NCBI RefSeq assembly: GCF_018919395.1
Contig: NZ_JAHLME010000007.1
Location: 62,001-126,000, forward strand
Length of the DNA stretch: 64,000 nt
DNA from: Geomonas azotofigens
GTDB lineage: Bacteria > Desulfobacterota > Desulfuromonadia > Geobacterales > Geobacteraceae
Direction of reading: 5' to 3'
Both the position numbers and the translations under genes were made by a program. The notes under the pieces were generated by a model. That model did no database searches. It saw nothing but the letters and a program-made list of their open reading frames with translations, and was not told the origin of the DNA. Positions 18,262 to 26,515 of the stretch are shown piece after piece; position 1 is the first letter of the stretch, and each line of letters opens with the position of its first letter.

Positions 18262-20001
18262 ATGTTTGGCTGGACCGGAAAGTTGCTGCATGTCGATCTC
18301 ACCCGCGGTACCTGCGAGCGCAGGGAGATTCCCGCTGATATCCTGCACGCCTACCTCGGCGGCAGGGGGCTGGGCGTCCGGCTCATGCGGGACTACTTCC
18401 GCCTCGGCCCCTTCGAGCCGGACCTGCCGCTCATCTTCGCCGTCGGCCCCCTGTGCGGCACCAATTCACCCACCGCGGCTCGCCTCGCCTGCGTGTCACG
18501 CTCGCCCCTCACCGGCACCATCTACGACTGCTCGGCCGGCGGGCGCTTCGCCTGGCGCCTGAAGGGAGCCGGGCTCGACGCCCTCTTCATCACGGGGAAG
18601 AGCCCCCACCCGGTCTTTCTTTCCGTCGACCCGGCGCGGGACGAACTGCACCCGGCCCAGTCGCTGTGGGGCAAGGGGGTGAAGGAGACGGTCGCGGCCC
18701 TCAGCGAGCGCGGCTCGGTCACCACCATCGGCCCCGCCGGCGAGCACGGCGTCCTCTTCGCCAACATCATGATGGGGGAGGGGAACTCGATCGGCCGCGG
18801 CGGCCTCGGCGCCGTCATGGGGGCCAAGGGGCTCAAGGCGATCACGGTGCAGGGCGACGGCGTCACCGGCGTTGCCGACAAGGAACGCTTCGAGGCCGCC
18901 CGCGCCGATGTCATGCGCCTGTTCCGGGCCTCGCCGGTCATCTTCGGCGAATTGGGCATCGCCGAGTACGGCACCCCGGCGCTGGTGGACCTGATGGCGC
19001 AGCGGCGCATGGCGCCCACCGAGAACTTCCGCTCCACCTTCTTCGCCGAGTCAGGCAACTACTCCGGACCCGCCATCCGCAAGGAGTGCGGCGCCAAGAA
19101 GGAAGGGTGCTACGGCTGCCCCATCCAGTGCAAGAAGGCGAGCGCCGCCGGGGAGCCGCTGCCGGAGTACGAAACGGTGAACCACTTCGGCGCCTTGAAC
19201 GGCATCTCGGACCTGCACGCCATCGTCAAGGCCAACTCGCTGTGCAACGAGCTGGGGCTGGACACCATCTCCGCCGCGGCGACCCTGTCCGCCTTCGGGG
19301 AGGCGCGCGGGCGCTTCCCGGACGCGGCGGAAGTGGCGAGCCTCCTCGCCGACATCGCCTACCGGCACGACCAGGGCGAGCTCCTGAGCCTCGGCTCGCG
19401 CCGCGTCGCGGAGATCATGGGGAAGCCCGAGCTTTCCATGAGCGTGAAATCCCTGGAGCTTCCCGCCTACGATCCGCGCGGCGCCTACGGCATGGCGCTC
19501 GCCTACGTCACCTCCAACCGCGGCGGCTGCCATCTGCGCGCCTATCCCATCTCGCACGAGATCCTGAGAAAGCCGGTCCCCACCGACCGCTTCTCTTTCT
19601 CCGGCAAGGCCCGCATCATCAAGATCGCCGAGGACGTCAACGCGGCGGTCGATTCGCTGGTCGCCTGCAAGTTCGCCTTCTTCGGAGCGACGCTCGAGGA
19701 GTACGGGGAGCTCCTCTCGGCGGTGACCGGGGTGGAGTACGGCCCGGAGTCGCTCAAGGCGATCGGCGACCGCATCTACCTCACCGAGCGCTACTACAAC
19801 TGCGCCAACGGGTTCAGCCACGCCCACGACACGCTGCCGCAACGCTTCTTCGAGGAGGCGGGGAGCGCCGGCGAGGGGATCGAGGTTCCCCCCATCGACC
19901 GGGTCCGCTTCGAGGAGGAGCTGCAGAAGTACTACCGCATCCGCGGCCTCGATGCCGAAGGCGGATTCGGCGGCCGGAACCTCCTCGCGGAGTTGCCCTG
20001 A
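18262..20001 (+). CDS. Tungsten aldehyde:ferredoxin oxidoreductase family protein
   Basis: A 579-residue AOR-family enzyme. It begins with the typical GKLLHVDLTRG, has the GRGLGVRLM segment, and the [4Fe-4S] ligands C283-x2-C286-x3-C290 with the distal C469 (VACKFAFF). The family binds a tungsten- or molybdenum-bis-pterin and oxidises aldehydes to acids with ferredoxin; the substrate cannot be told here. It lies in the cytoplasm by family knowledge. The stop codon is one base before the start of a class II aldolase-like gene, so the two are translated together. Repeat DNA lies upstream. Confidence 0.92.
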   Translation: MFGWTGKLLHVDLTRGTCERREIPADILHAYLGGRGLGVRLMRDYFRLGPFEPDLPLIFAVGPLCGTNSPTAARLACVSRSPLTGTIYDCSAGGRFAWRLKGAGLDALFITGKSPHPVFLSVDPARDELHPAQSLWGKGVKETVAALSERGSVTTIGPAGEHGVLFANIMMGEGNSIGRGGLGAVMGAKGLKAITVQGDGVTGVADKERFEAARADVMRLFRASPVIFGELGIAEYGTPALVDLMAQRRMAPTENFRSTFFAESGNYSGPAIRKECGAKKEGCYGCPIQCKKASAAGEPLPEYETVNHFGALNGISDLHAIVKANSLCNELGLDTISAAATLSAFGEARGRFPDAAEVASLLADIAYRHDQGELLSLGSRRVAEIMGKPELSMSVKSLELPAYDPRGAYGMALAYVTSNRGGCHLRAYPISHEILRKPVPTDRFSFSGKARIIKIAEDVNAAVDSLVACKFAFFGATLEEYGELLSAVTGVEYGPESLKAIGDRIYLTERYYNCANGFSHAHDTLPQRFFEEAGSAGEGIEVPPIDRVRFEEELQKYYRIRGLDAEGGFGGRNLLAELP

Positions 20002-20002
20002 C

Positions 20003-21172
20003 ATGCGCGACCAGATCACTAAATACACGGGAAAACTCCTTGCCGACCGCTCGGCCTGCGCCGACGGCATCGCCTTCGCTGCGCAGGACGACGTGCTCAT
20101 CACGGCGGGGGCGCCCGAGTTGGCCGCCCTTGCCGGCGGCACGCTGTCGCGTCTGAACTCCCTGGCGCTGGTGGCGGCGCGTCCGTCCCTTCCCTTCGCC
20201 GACTTCCTGATCGCCCGGGCCGGGCAGGGGGAGGAGTGCATCGTGCCGCAGGATACCGAGACGCGCACCTTCCTGCACGACATCCCCTTCCTGCGTCGAC
20301 AGGACCTTCCCGACGATCCCGGTCCGCTCCTGGCCAGGCTGCTCGGCACCAGGAAAGGGGTCATCGTCGAGGGGATCGGCATCGTCGCGGTGGGCGCCAT
20401 CACCGTGGAGCAGGCCTTCATCAACTACTCCTCCGTATTTCATTCCACCTTCGTCAAGTACCTGCAGGATGTCCTTGCCGACGGCTTCCGCCTTCCCGGC
20501 GAGCGGGAGGCGTTCGACTCCTTCCGGCGGCAATGGCTGAGGCCGCTCTCCGCCACCGGCCTCGACTTCATCCCGGCGCTTTCGCAGGAGAAGGAGGAGA
20601 TCCTCGCCGAGATCGAGCGGGTGGGGCGTTACACCGTGGAGCGGGGGCTGGTTGACTCCTTTTTCGGCAATATCTCGGCGGTGGCGGGCGAGCTGATCTA
20701 CATCTCGCAGACGGCGGCGAGCCTGGACGAACTGAGGGGATGCATCGACCCGGTTCCGGCGGACAACTCGTCCACCACCGGGATCACCGCATCGAGCGAG
20801 CTTTTGGCGCACCGAAAGATCTACGAGCAGACCGGGGCCCGCGTCATCCTGCACGGGCATCCCAAGTTTTCCGTGGTGATGAGCATGCTCTGCGACCGGA
20901 AGGCGGAATGCGCCATCAAGGATTGCTGGAAGGACTGCCCCCACGTGCGGGAGCTGGGCGGCACCCCGGTGGTCGCGGGCGAGATCGGGGCAGGGGGGCT
21001 GGCCAAGCGCGTGCCGCCGGTGATCGGCGCCGGCGGTTCGGCTATCGTCTACGGCCACGGCGTCTTCACGCTCGGGCGCGAAGGCTTCGGCGAGGCCTTC
21101 GCCGCCATGGTCGACGTGGAGAACTTCTGCCGCGACGAATACTTCCGGCGAGTTGATGGTGCTAAAGGCTGA
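20003..21172 (+). CDS. Tandem class II aldolase/adducin family protein
   Basis: A 389-residue protein. The C-terminal half (about residues 205-385) is a class II aldolase domain with SFFGNISAVAGE, a TASSELLAH catalytic Glu region, the LHGHP zinc histidines and the third histidine in IVYGHGVFTLG. The N-terminal half has a similar ending (GIGIVAVGAITVEQAF) but lacks the histidines, so it looks like a degenerate second copy; this is my reading of the pattern. Such enzymes make or break C-C bonds in sugar phosphates. Start 20003 is one base after the oxidoreductase stop codon; the open frame to 19952 is overlap. A product-substrate link with the oxidoreductase is inferred. Confidence 0.78.
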   Translation: MRDQITKYTGKLLADRSACADGIAFAAQDDVLITAGAPELAALAGGTLSRLNSLALVAARPSLPFADFLIARAGQGEECIVPQDTETRTFLHDIPFLRRQDLPDDPGPLLARLLGTRKGVIVEGIGIVAVGAITVEQAFINYSSVFHSTFVKYLQDVLADGFRLPGEREAFDSFRRQWLRPLSATGLDFIPALSQEKEEILAEIERVGRYTVERGLVDSFFGNISAVAGELIYISQTAASLDELRGCIDPVPADNSSTTGITASSELLAHRKIYEQTGARVILHGHPKFSVVMSMLCDRKAECAIKDCWKDCPHVRELGGTPVVAGEIGAGGLAKRVPPVIGAGGSAIVYGHGVFTLGREGFGEAFAAMVDVENFCRDEYFRRVDGAKG

Positions 21173-21185
21173 AGTCCCGAATATT

Positions 21186-21284
21186 TAACGCAAAGTCGCA
21201 AAGACGCGGAGAAGGCGTAAGGCTTTCGCTTTTTACCATCCGTCGTGCTTTGGTTTTCCTTGCGGCTTTGCGTCTTCGCGTTGA
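21186..21284. repeat. CGCAAAG inverted-repeat element, copy 1
   Basis: AACGCAAAGTCGCAAAGACGC faces a mirror arm GGCTTTGCGTCTTCGCGTT about 50 bases on, just before murJ. Related elements are at 33930-34032 and 50548-50614. Confidence 0.7.
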
Positions 21285-21313
21285 GTTCCCGGTTTCTGTT
21301 TCCAGGAGGTTGT

Positions 21314-22882
21314 TTGTCTGAAAAGAAGAACATAGCCCGCGCCGCCGGCGTCTTGGGCGCCGCCACCATGCTGTCCCGCATCATGGGGATGATCCGCGAC
21401 ATGGTGGTTTCCCGCCTGTTCGGCGCCGGTCTCTACACGGACGCCTTCTTCGCCGCGTTCCAGATCCCCAACATGCTGCGCCGCTTCTTCGCGGAAGGGG
21501 CGCTCACCTCCGCCTTCGTCCCGACCTTCTCGGAATGGCACACCAACAAGGGTGAGGAGGAGACCCGCGCTCTCGCCAACGTCTGCTTCACCGCGCTCAC
21601 CATGGTGATGGCCGTGATCACCATCCTCGGCATCATCTTCTCGCCGCAACTCGTGCACCTGATGTTCCCGGGGTTCTCCTCCAACCCGCAAAAGCTCTCG
21701 GTGACCATCCTGCTGAACCGGCTCATGTTCCCGTATATCTTCTTCGTGAGCCTGGTCGCCCTGTGCATGGGGATACTGAACACGCTGCGCCACTTCTTCA
21801 CCCCGGCCATCTCCACGGTATTCCTCAATATCTCCATGATCCTGTGCGCCCTGCTGCTGCACGACCGGTTTCAGGTCCCCATCGTCGCCCTCGCCGTCGG
21901 CGTGCTGATCGGCGGGGTGCTGCAACTTCTCCTGCAGTTGCCGGTACTGTACCGGATGGGTTTCCCGCTCAAGCCGAACTTCGACCTAAACCACCCGGCC
22001 CTGAAACGGATCGCCCTGCTCATGGGCCCCTCCGTGTTCGGCGTCGGGGTGTACTACCTCAACATCACGGTCGGCTCGATCCTGGCGTCCCTGCTCCCGG
22101 AGGGAAGCGTCTCCTACCTCTACTACGCGCAGCGGCTCTTCGAGTTTCCCCAAGGGATCTTCACCGTCTCGGTCGCCCAGGCGGTCCTTCCCTCGATGAG
22201 CCGGCAGGCCGCCATGGGCGACATGGACGCGCTCAAGGAGTCGCTCTCCTACGGCGTCCGGCTCACCCTGTTCATCACCATCCCGGCCATGGTCGGGCTC
22301 ATGTTCTGCGCCACCCCGATCTTCTCGCTGCTGTTCATGGGGGGCGCCTTCGACTACGCCAAGGCGGTCAACTGCGGCATCGCCCTGTTGTACTACTCCG
22401 TGGGGCTCGCCTTCGTGGCGCTGGTGCGCGTTCTGGTCCCCGCCTTCTACGCGCTCAAGGACACCAAGACTCCGGTCGTCATCGCCTTCGTCGCTTTCCT
22501 GCTCAACCTGTTCTTCAGTCTCATCCTGATGGGGCCGTTGCAGCACGGCGGGCTGGCGCTGGCGTCCTCGCTTTCCGCGCTGGGCAACATGCTGCTCCTG
22601 CTCTGGTTCCTGCGCAAGAAGATCGGCCCCTTCGGCGGTCGGGCCATCTCGGTCGCCGGGGTGAAGGGGATCGTCGCCTCCATCCCGATGGCGTTGGCGG
22701 TGTATTGGATCATGCATCTCATCGACTGGTCGCCGGCGGGGAAAAGGCTCCTCAAAGGTGGCGTGCTGGGGGGCGGGGTGCTGGCGGGTATGGTGATCTT
22801 CCTGGTGTCGGCGCACCTGCTGCGCTGCGAGGAGGCCGGAGACGTGATCGGCTTGGTGAAGAGAAAGCTGCTTAAAAAATAG
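21314..22882 (+). CDS. murJ: Lipid II flippase MurJ
   Basis: MurJ (MviN) flips lipid II across the inner membrane for peptidoglycan synthesis. The 522-residue protein has about 14 hydrophobic helices and the family opening AAGVLGAATMLSRIMGMIRD, then FFAEGALTSAFVP and the YYAQRLFEFPQGIF segment. I chose TTG 21314 because AGGAGG lies just before it and the encoded SEKKNIARA start matches the family; the upstream frame to 21245 lies within repeat DNA. Confidence 0.93.
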   Translation: MSEKKNIARAAGVLGAATMLSRIMGMIRDMVVSRLFGAGLYTDAFFAAFQIPNMLRRFFAEGALTSAFVPTFSEWHTNKGEEETRALANVCFTALTMVMAVITILGIIFSPQLVHLMFPGFSSNPQKLSVTILLNRLMFPYIFFVSLVALCMGILNTLRHFFTPAISTVFLNISMILCALLLHDRFQVPIVALAVGVLIGGVLQLLLQLPVLYRMGFPLKPNFDLNHPALKRIALLMGPSVFGVGVYYLNITVGSILASLLPEGSVSYLYYAQRLFEFPQGIFTVSVAQAVLPSMSRQAAMGDMDALKESLSYGVRLTLFITIPAMVGLMFCATPIFSLLFMGGAFDYAKAVNCGIALLYYSVGLAFVALVRVLVPAFYALKDTKTPVVIAFVAFLLNLFFSLILMGPLQHGGLALASSLSALGNMLLLLWFLRKKIGPFGGRAISVAGVKGIVASIPMALAVYWIMHLIDWSPAGKRLLKGGVLGGGVLAGMVIFLVSAHLLRCEEAGDVIGLVKRKLLKK

Positions 22883-22890
22883 GCTGAAAG

Positions 22891-22990
22891 AACCGCGCAC
22901 GGGAGAGCAAAATCCGCTGGCAAGGCGCAGGAACAACGTGGTATTGTTTCTGCTGTCCCAACGGATGTCGTCAATCTTGCGCGGTTTTTT
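22891..22990 (+). ncRNA. Candidate structured leader or small RNA ending in a terminator
   Basis: Nested pairings: P1 AACCGCGC (22891-22898) with GCGCGGTT (22979-22986); P2 ATCCG (22912-22916) with CGGAT (22962-22966); P3 GCAGGAACAA (22927-22936) with TTGTTTCTGC (22944-22953). P1 is followed directly by further T, so it can end transcription just ahead of the ogt ribosome site. GGGAGAG (22901-22907) can also pair with CTGTCCC (22953-22959), an alternative or pseudoknot. It may be a cis-regulator of ogt, a murJ terminator or a small RNA; no known family was recognised. Confidence 0.4.
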
Positions 22991-23004
22991 TATGGAGGAA
23001 GGGT

Positions 23005-23568
23005 ATGAGAGACCGGTCGGCCGTCACGGCGTGGACCATGTACGAAACCGGCGCGGGGTGCGGTGTGCTGGCGGCGAGCGAGCATGGGGTGGTGGCCCAT
23101 CATCTCCCCTACGGCGCAAAGTCCGCAGCCGAGGCGCTGGAGTTGGCGGCGGCCCTGTACCCGCGGGCAACCGGCGAGAACGAGTTGACCGCCAAGGGAG
23201 CCGCGCTGCTGCGGCGTTACTTCGGGGGAGAGAGGGTGGTTTTCGACCTCCCCTTGGACCTGGATGGCTGCACGCCGTTCCAGAAAAACGTCTACCACGT
23301 GGTGGCCGCCATCCCGTACGGTACCGTGCTCAGCTACCAGGATGTCGCCGGCGCCTGCGGATCTCCCCGGGGGGCGCGGGCGATCGGAGGGGCCATGGCG
23401 AGAAACCTCGTGCCGATCATCATCCCCTGCCACAGGGTGGTCGGGGCCAACGGCGTCATGACCGGTTTCACCGCTCCTGGCGGCACGGATTCCAAGCGGG
23501 AGCTGTTGTCGATGGAAGGGGTGAATCTGGATGCGAAGGGGGGCGTGACGTGGGCGAAAATCAGGTAG
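23005..23568 (+). CDS. ogt: Methylated-DNA--protein-cysteine methyltransferase
   Basis: Repairs O6-alkylguanine by suicide transfer to its own cysteine. The 187-residue protein has the family active site IIIPCHRVVGANG, and the DNA-binding stretch TPFQKNVYHVVAAIPYGTVLSYQDVA with the Arg-containing RAIGGAMARN. GGAGGAAGGGT precedes ATG 23005. The protein is the short, single-domain type, without an Ada transcription domain. The candidate RNA structure at 22891-22990 lies immediately upstream. Confidence 0.92.
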   Translation: MRDRSAVTAWTMYETGAGCGVLAASEHGVVAHHLPYGAKSAAEALELAAALYPRATGENELTAKGAALLRRYFGGERVVFDLPLDLDGCTPFQKNVYHVVAAIPYGTVLSYQDVAGACGSPRGARAIGGAMARNLVPIIIPCHRVVGANGVMTGFTAPGGTDSKRELLSMEGVNLDAKGGVTWAKIR

Positions 23569-23793
23569 TTATGCACAGGATTTCCACCGGGCCCTACGCC
23601 TAATTAGGTATGACTAATTTAGCCTGTGGTTGATAAACCCCGATTGTATACTTTTCTTTGTAACTAGCTGATTTTTCGTTCGAATATCGCTGTGGCCAAT
23701 ATTTATGCAGAACGCGGAAAGTGCTTAAAAGCCGTGGGTTTCTCAGTTTGTCAACATCGTTATCCACACCTTATCCACAAAAAATGTGGATAA
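23569..23793. other. Cluster of DnaA-box matches between convergent genes
   Basis: Four perfect matches to TTATNCACA: TTATGCACA 23569-23577, TTATCCACA 23760-23768, TTATCCACA 23771-23779, and TGTGGATAA 23785-23793 on the other strand. The last two form an inverted pair with a 5-base A-rich spacer. The stretch is visibly AT-richer than its surroundings. It lies between the 3' ends of ogt and mazG, so promoter control is unlikely. It could be a DnaA-titration or replication-related site. Confidence 0.55.
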
Positions 23794-23818
23794 GCCGCTG
23801 GTCTCCTAAAAACATTAA

Positions 23819-24619
23819 TTAGATTGAACCTTTCTCTAATTTCTTCGCCTCCTCCCAGAGCGAATCCATCTCCTCCAGGGTCGCCTCCTGCATCCTGCGG
23901 CCGGCGCCGTGCAGGGTCTCCTCGATGTGACCGAAACGTCGCGTGAAGCGCTCGATGGTCTTCCTGAGGGCGTCCTCCGGGTCGAGGGACAGGAACCGTC
24001 CCAGGTTGACGATGGCGAACAGGAGGTCCCCCAGTTCCGACTCCATCTCCTGCTGGTCTCCGGCGGCCATTGCCTCCTGAAATTCGTGCAACTCCTCCAT
24101 CACCTTGGCGAAGACCTGGTCGGTATGTTCCCAGTCGAAGCCGACCCGGGCCGCCTTTTCCGTGATCTTCTGCGCCTTCATGAGCGCGGGGAGGTGAGGG
24201 GGGATGCCTGACAGCGCGGATTTGCGTTCCTCCCCCTTCTCGTTCTTCTTGATCTTCTCCCAGTTCTCCACCTGCGCGGCGCTGCTCTCGATGACCTGGT
24301 TGCCGAAGACGTGGGGGTGGCGGCGCACCAACTTTTCGTTGATGGCGTCCAGCACCTGGTCCATGGTGAAGGCGCCGGCCTCCTCGGCTATGGCCGCGTG
24401 GAACACCGGCTGCAGCATCAAGTCCCCCAGTTCCTCCTTGAGAAGTTCCTTGTCGCCGGCGTCGATCGCCTCGATGACCTCGTAGGATTCCTCCAAAAGG
24501 TAGCGCTTGAGCGACTCGTGGGTCTGCTCGGCGTCCCAGGGGCAGCCGCCTGGGGCGCGCAGCCTGCGCATGATTTCCATGAGGCGGTCGAAGCGGTTTT
24601 GCGTGGTTTCAGTGGACAT
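23819..24619 (-). CDS. mazG: Nucleoside triphosphate pyrophosphohydrolase MazG
   Basis: MazG hydrolyses (d)NTPs to monophosphates and is linked to house-cleaning and starvation responses. The 266-residue protein has the first MazG domain with CPWDAEQTHESLKRYLLEE and EELGDLMLQPVFHA (the EExxD-type metal site), and a second with ESELGDLLFAIVNLGRFL. Length matches the two-domain family. It is the last gene of a minus-strand group after tgt and a cytochrome gene. Confidence 0.94.
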   Translation of the reverse strand: MSTETTQNRFDRLMEIMRRLRAPGGCPWDAEQTHESLKRYLLEESYEVIEAIDAGDKELLKEELGDLMLQPVFHAAIAEEAGAFTMDQVLDAINEKLVRRHPHVFGNQVIESSAAQVENWEKIKKNEKGEERKSALSGIPPHLPALMKAQKITEKAARVGFDWEHTDQVFAKVMEELHEFQEAMAAGDQQEMESELGDLLFAIVNLGRFLSLDPEDALRKTIERFTRRFGHIEETLHGAGRRMQEATLEEMDSLWEEAKKLEKGSI

Positions 24620-24663
24620 CTATGGCTCTCCGGTGAGGAATTGATTGTGAGATGTGTTCCACG

Positions 24664-24700
24664 CCCCCTCTCCCGGGGGGAGAGGGTAGGGGAAGAGGGG
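24664..24700. repeat. CCCTCTCCC/GGGAGAGGG intergenic palindrome
   Basis: CCCCCTCTCCC faces GGGAGAGGG between mazG and the cytochrome gene. Member of the same family as 83-127 and 8881-8950. Confidence 0.5.
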
Positions 24701-24709
24701 AGTCGGGAA

Positions 24710-25057
24710 CTACTTGAGCCCGGCCAGGTAGTCGACCAGGGAGTCGACCTGCTTCTTCGAGAAGGTGTCGTAGGGGGGCATCACGGTGCCGGGGTAGACC
24801 TTGGCGGGCTCGCGAATCACCTGCTCGAGGAAACGGCGGTCCCGCTTGCTCCCGACGTGGGACAGTTCCGGGCCGACCACGCCTCCCTTTTCCTTGACGA
24901 TGTGGCAGTCCCGGCAGCGTTCGTTGAAAAGCTCCGCGCCGAAGAGCTCCATTTGGGCCGACGACCGTTTCGGCGCGGGAGCCTGCGCCGGTTCCTTTTG
25001 GGAGCAGCCACAGGAGAGCCCCAGCACCGTCGCCGCGATGAGGACGCCGCGTCGCAT
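24710..25057 (-). CDS. Monohaem cytochrome c lipoprotein
   Basis: A 115-residue class I-type cytochrome. A short lipoprotein signal with cysteines at 16 and 18 (LSCGC) is followed by a Pro/Ala linker, one CRDCH haem site (C48, C51, H52), and a VMPPYDTFS stretch whose Met is the likely sixth ligand. It is probably anchored in the periplasm by lipid. Its start lies two bases after the tgt stop codon, so it is in the tgt transcript; the pairing of an electron carrier with a tRNA enzyme is probably only convenience. Confidence 0.85.
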   Translation of the reverse strand: MRRGVLIAATVLGLSCGCSQKEPAQAPAPKRSSAQMELFGAELFNERCRDCHIVKEKGGVVGPELSHVGSKRDRRFLEQVIREPAKVYPGTVMPPYDTFSKKQVDSLVDYLAGLK

Positions 25058-25059
25058 GC

Positions 25060-26166
25060 CTATTTCCCCTTCAAGTAGGCGGAGAGGAACTGCTGCTTGT
25101 ATTCCAGGAAGCGCCCCTCCTCGATGGAGGTCCTGATCTCCGCCATCATGTTCAGGTAGAAATGCACGTTGTGGATGCTCGCCAGGATCGCCGAGAGCAC
25201 CTCGTTCGAGGTGAACAGGTGGTGCAGGTACGCCCTGGTAAAGTTGCGGCAGGTGTAGCAGGTGCAGTTGGGCTCGACCGGGTAGAAGTCACGCCGGTAG
25301 TTCTTGTTGGTGAGCCGGATCCGGCCGCGGTTGGTGAAGAGCGTGGCGCTTCTCGCGTAACGGGTCGGGATGACGCAGTCGAACATGTCGATGCCGCGCT
25401 CGACGCTCTCCAGGATGTCCTCGGGAAGGCCGACGCCCATCAGGTAACGCGGCTTGTCCTCGGGAAGGTGCGGCGCGGTGTAGCCGACCACCTGCTTCAA
25501 CAGTTCGAGCCCCTCGCCCACGGACACGCCGCCGATGGCGTAGCCGGGGAAATCCATCTTCACCAGCGCCTTGGCGCAGCGCTTCCTCAAGTCCTCGAAC
25601 ACGCTTCCCTGCACGATGCCGAACAGATACTGGTTCTCGCGCGAGTGCGCGTCGATGCACTGCTTGGCCCAGCGGATGGTCTTCTCGGTGGAGCGCTCCG
25701 CGTACGCCTTGTCGCAGGGGTAGGGGATGCACTCGTCGAAGTTCATGATGATGTCGGCGCCCAGGGCCTCCTGGATGGCGACGGCCTTGGCCGGATCGAG
25801 AAAGATCTCCTCTCCGGTGTCCTCGTGGCGGAAGAAGACCCCTTCCTCGGTGATGCGTTTTTTCGGCAGCGAGAAGACCTGGAAGCCGCCGGAGTCGGTG
25901 AGGATGGGGCCGTCCCAGCACATGAACTTGTGCAGGCCGCCCGCCTTCTGCACCAGGGCCTCGCCGGGGTGCAGGTGCAGGTGGTAGGTGTTGGAGAGGA
26001 TGATCTGGGCGCCGGTCTCCTTGACCTGCGCCGGGGTCATCGCCTTCATGGCGGCGTGGGTGGCCACCGGCATGAAGATCGGGGTCTGGATCTCGCCGTG
26101 GGCGGTGGTCACTACGCCGCGGCGCGCGCCGGACTTGGGGTCCTTCTTGAGCAGTTTATAAATCAT
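25060..26166 (-). CDS. tgt: tRNA-guanine transglycosylase
   Basis: Tgt swaps guanine 34 of GUN-anticodon tRNAs for preQ1, the entry step of queuosine into tRNA. The 368-residue TIM-barrel enzyme has TDSGGFQVFSL, the DECIPYPCDKAYAERS nucleophile/aspartate region and the zinc site CTCYTCRNFTRAYLHHL near the C terminus. Length is typical. The later pathway gene queH is at 206-736. The usual neighbour queA is not seen here. Confidence 0.96.
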   Translation of the reverse strand: MIYKLLKKDPKSGARRGVVTTAHGEIQTPIFMPVATHAAMKAMTPAQVKETGAQIILSNTYHLHLHPGEALVQKAGGLHKFMCWDGPILTDSGGFQVFSLPKKRITEEGVFFRHEDTGEEIFLDPAKAVAIQEALGADIIMNFDECIPYPCDKAYAERSTEKTIRWAKQCIDAHSRENQYLFGIVQGSVFEDLRKRCAKALVKMDFPGYAIGGVSVGEGLELLKQVVGYTAPHLPEDKPRYLMGVGLPEDILESVERGIDMFDCVIPTRYARSATLFTNRGRIRLTNKNYRRDFYPVEPNCTCYTCRNFTRAYLHHLFTSNEVLSAILASIHNVHFYLNMMAEIRTSIEEGRFLEYKQQFLSAYLKGK

Positions 26167-26312
26167 GAACCTTCCTGGCTTTAATGTTTTACTGACGGTG
26201 CCTATCCTAATTAGCAGAGCGGGGTAAAAAATGCAACAATGCGGCCGCGTAAGCGTTATTTCAAAACATGGTTAGTGCAGTTTAGAAGGGGCTAAGGTGT
26301 CTGAACCATTAA

Positions 26313-26329
26313 TTGTATGCTGTATACAA
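26313..26329. promoter_or_regulatory. TTGTAT..ATACAA operator-like inverted repeat
   Basis: TTGTAT and ATACAA face each other around a 5-base spacer, directly upstream of the frdC promoter -35. TTGTATACAA-like palindromes are bound by some GntR-family regulators, but none can be assigned. Confidence 0.3.
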
Positions 26330-26336
26330 AAAACTG

Positions 26337-26365
26337 TTGCATTTTCGTATAACGGCATTTAATAT
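26337..26365 (+). promoter_or_regulatory. Sigma-70-type promoter for frdCAB
   Basis: TTGCAT at 26337-26342 and TAATAT at 26360-26365 with a 17-base spacer. Transcription would start near 26372, giving a leader of roughly 230 bases before frdC. Confidence 0.6.
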
Positions 26366-26446
26366 GCGCGTCTATCAACCCGCCGATTTTTATGTTATAG
26401 ATACCATCCACTGTTGCTAATGTGAGTTCAATAAAGGAGAGATCGA

Positions 26447-26515
26447 ATGCAGACACTGAGCCCGTGGCGCGGTCCCCCATCCCCCGAAAGCGGAAGCCGC
26501 GAGTCCGCCCCGTGA
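26447..26515 (+). CDS. Possible 22-codon leader ORF upstream of frdC
   Basis: ATG 26447 is preceded by AAAGGAGAG at good spacing, a better ribosome site than that of frdC itself. It encodes 22 residues, Ser- and Pro-rich (MQTLSPWRGPPSPESG...), ending at TGA 26513-26515, 85 bases before frdC. The same DNA can fold (GCGG..CCGC, AGTCC..GGACT enclosing CCCG..CGGG), so it may be a structured leader instead of, or as well as, a peptide gene. Confidence 0.3.
   Translation: MQTLSPWRGPPSPESGSRESAP

Noticed and set aside
18453-20156. 567-codon frame inside the AOR gene
   Set aside because: Arg/Gly/Pro/His-rich shadow frame; the overlapping frame has all AOR motifs and cysteines.
21186-21284. c-di-GMP (GEMM) riboswitch suggested by ACGCAAAG
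   Set aside because: Only this short string matches; the remaining conserved GEMM positions are absent and the string is part of a long simple inverted repeat found at three sites.
23569-23818. Chromosomal origin oriC
   Set aside because: dnaA, dnaN, rpmH or gidA-type neighbours are absent and gene directions converge here. Kept only as a DnaA-box cluster.
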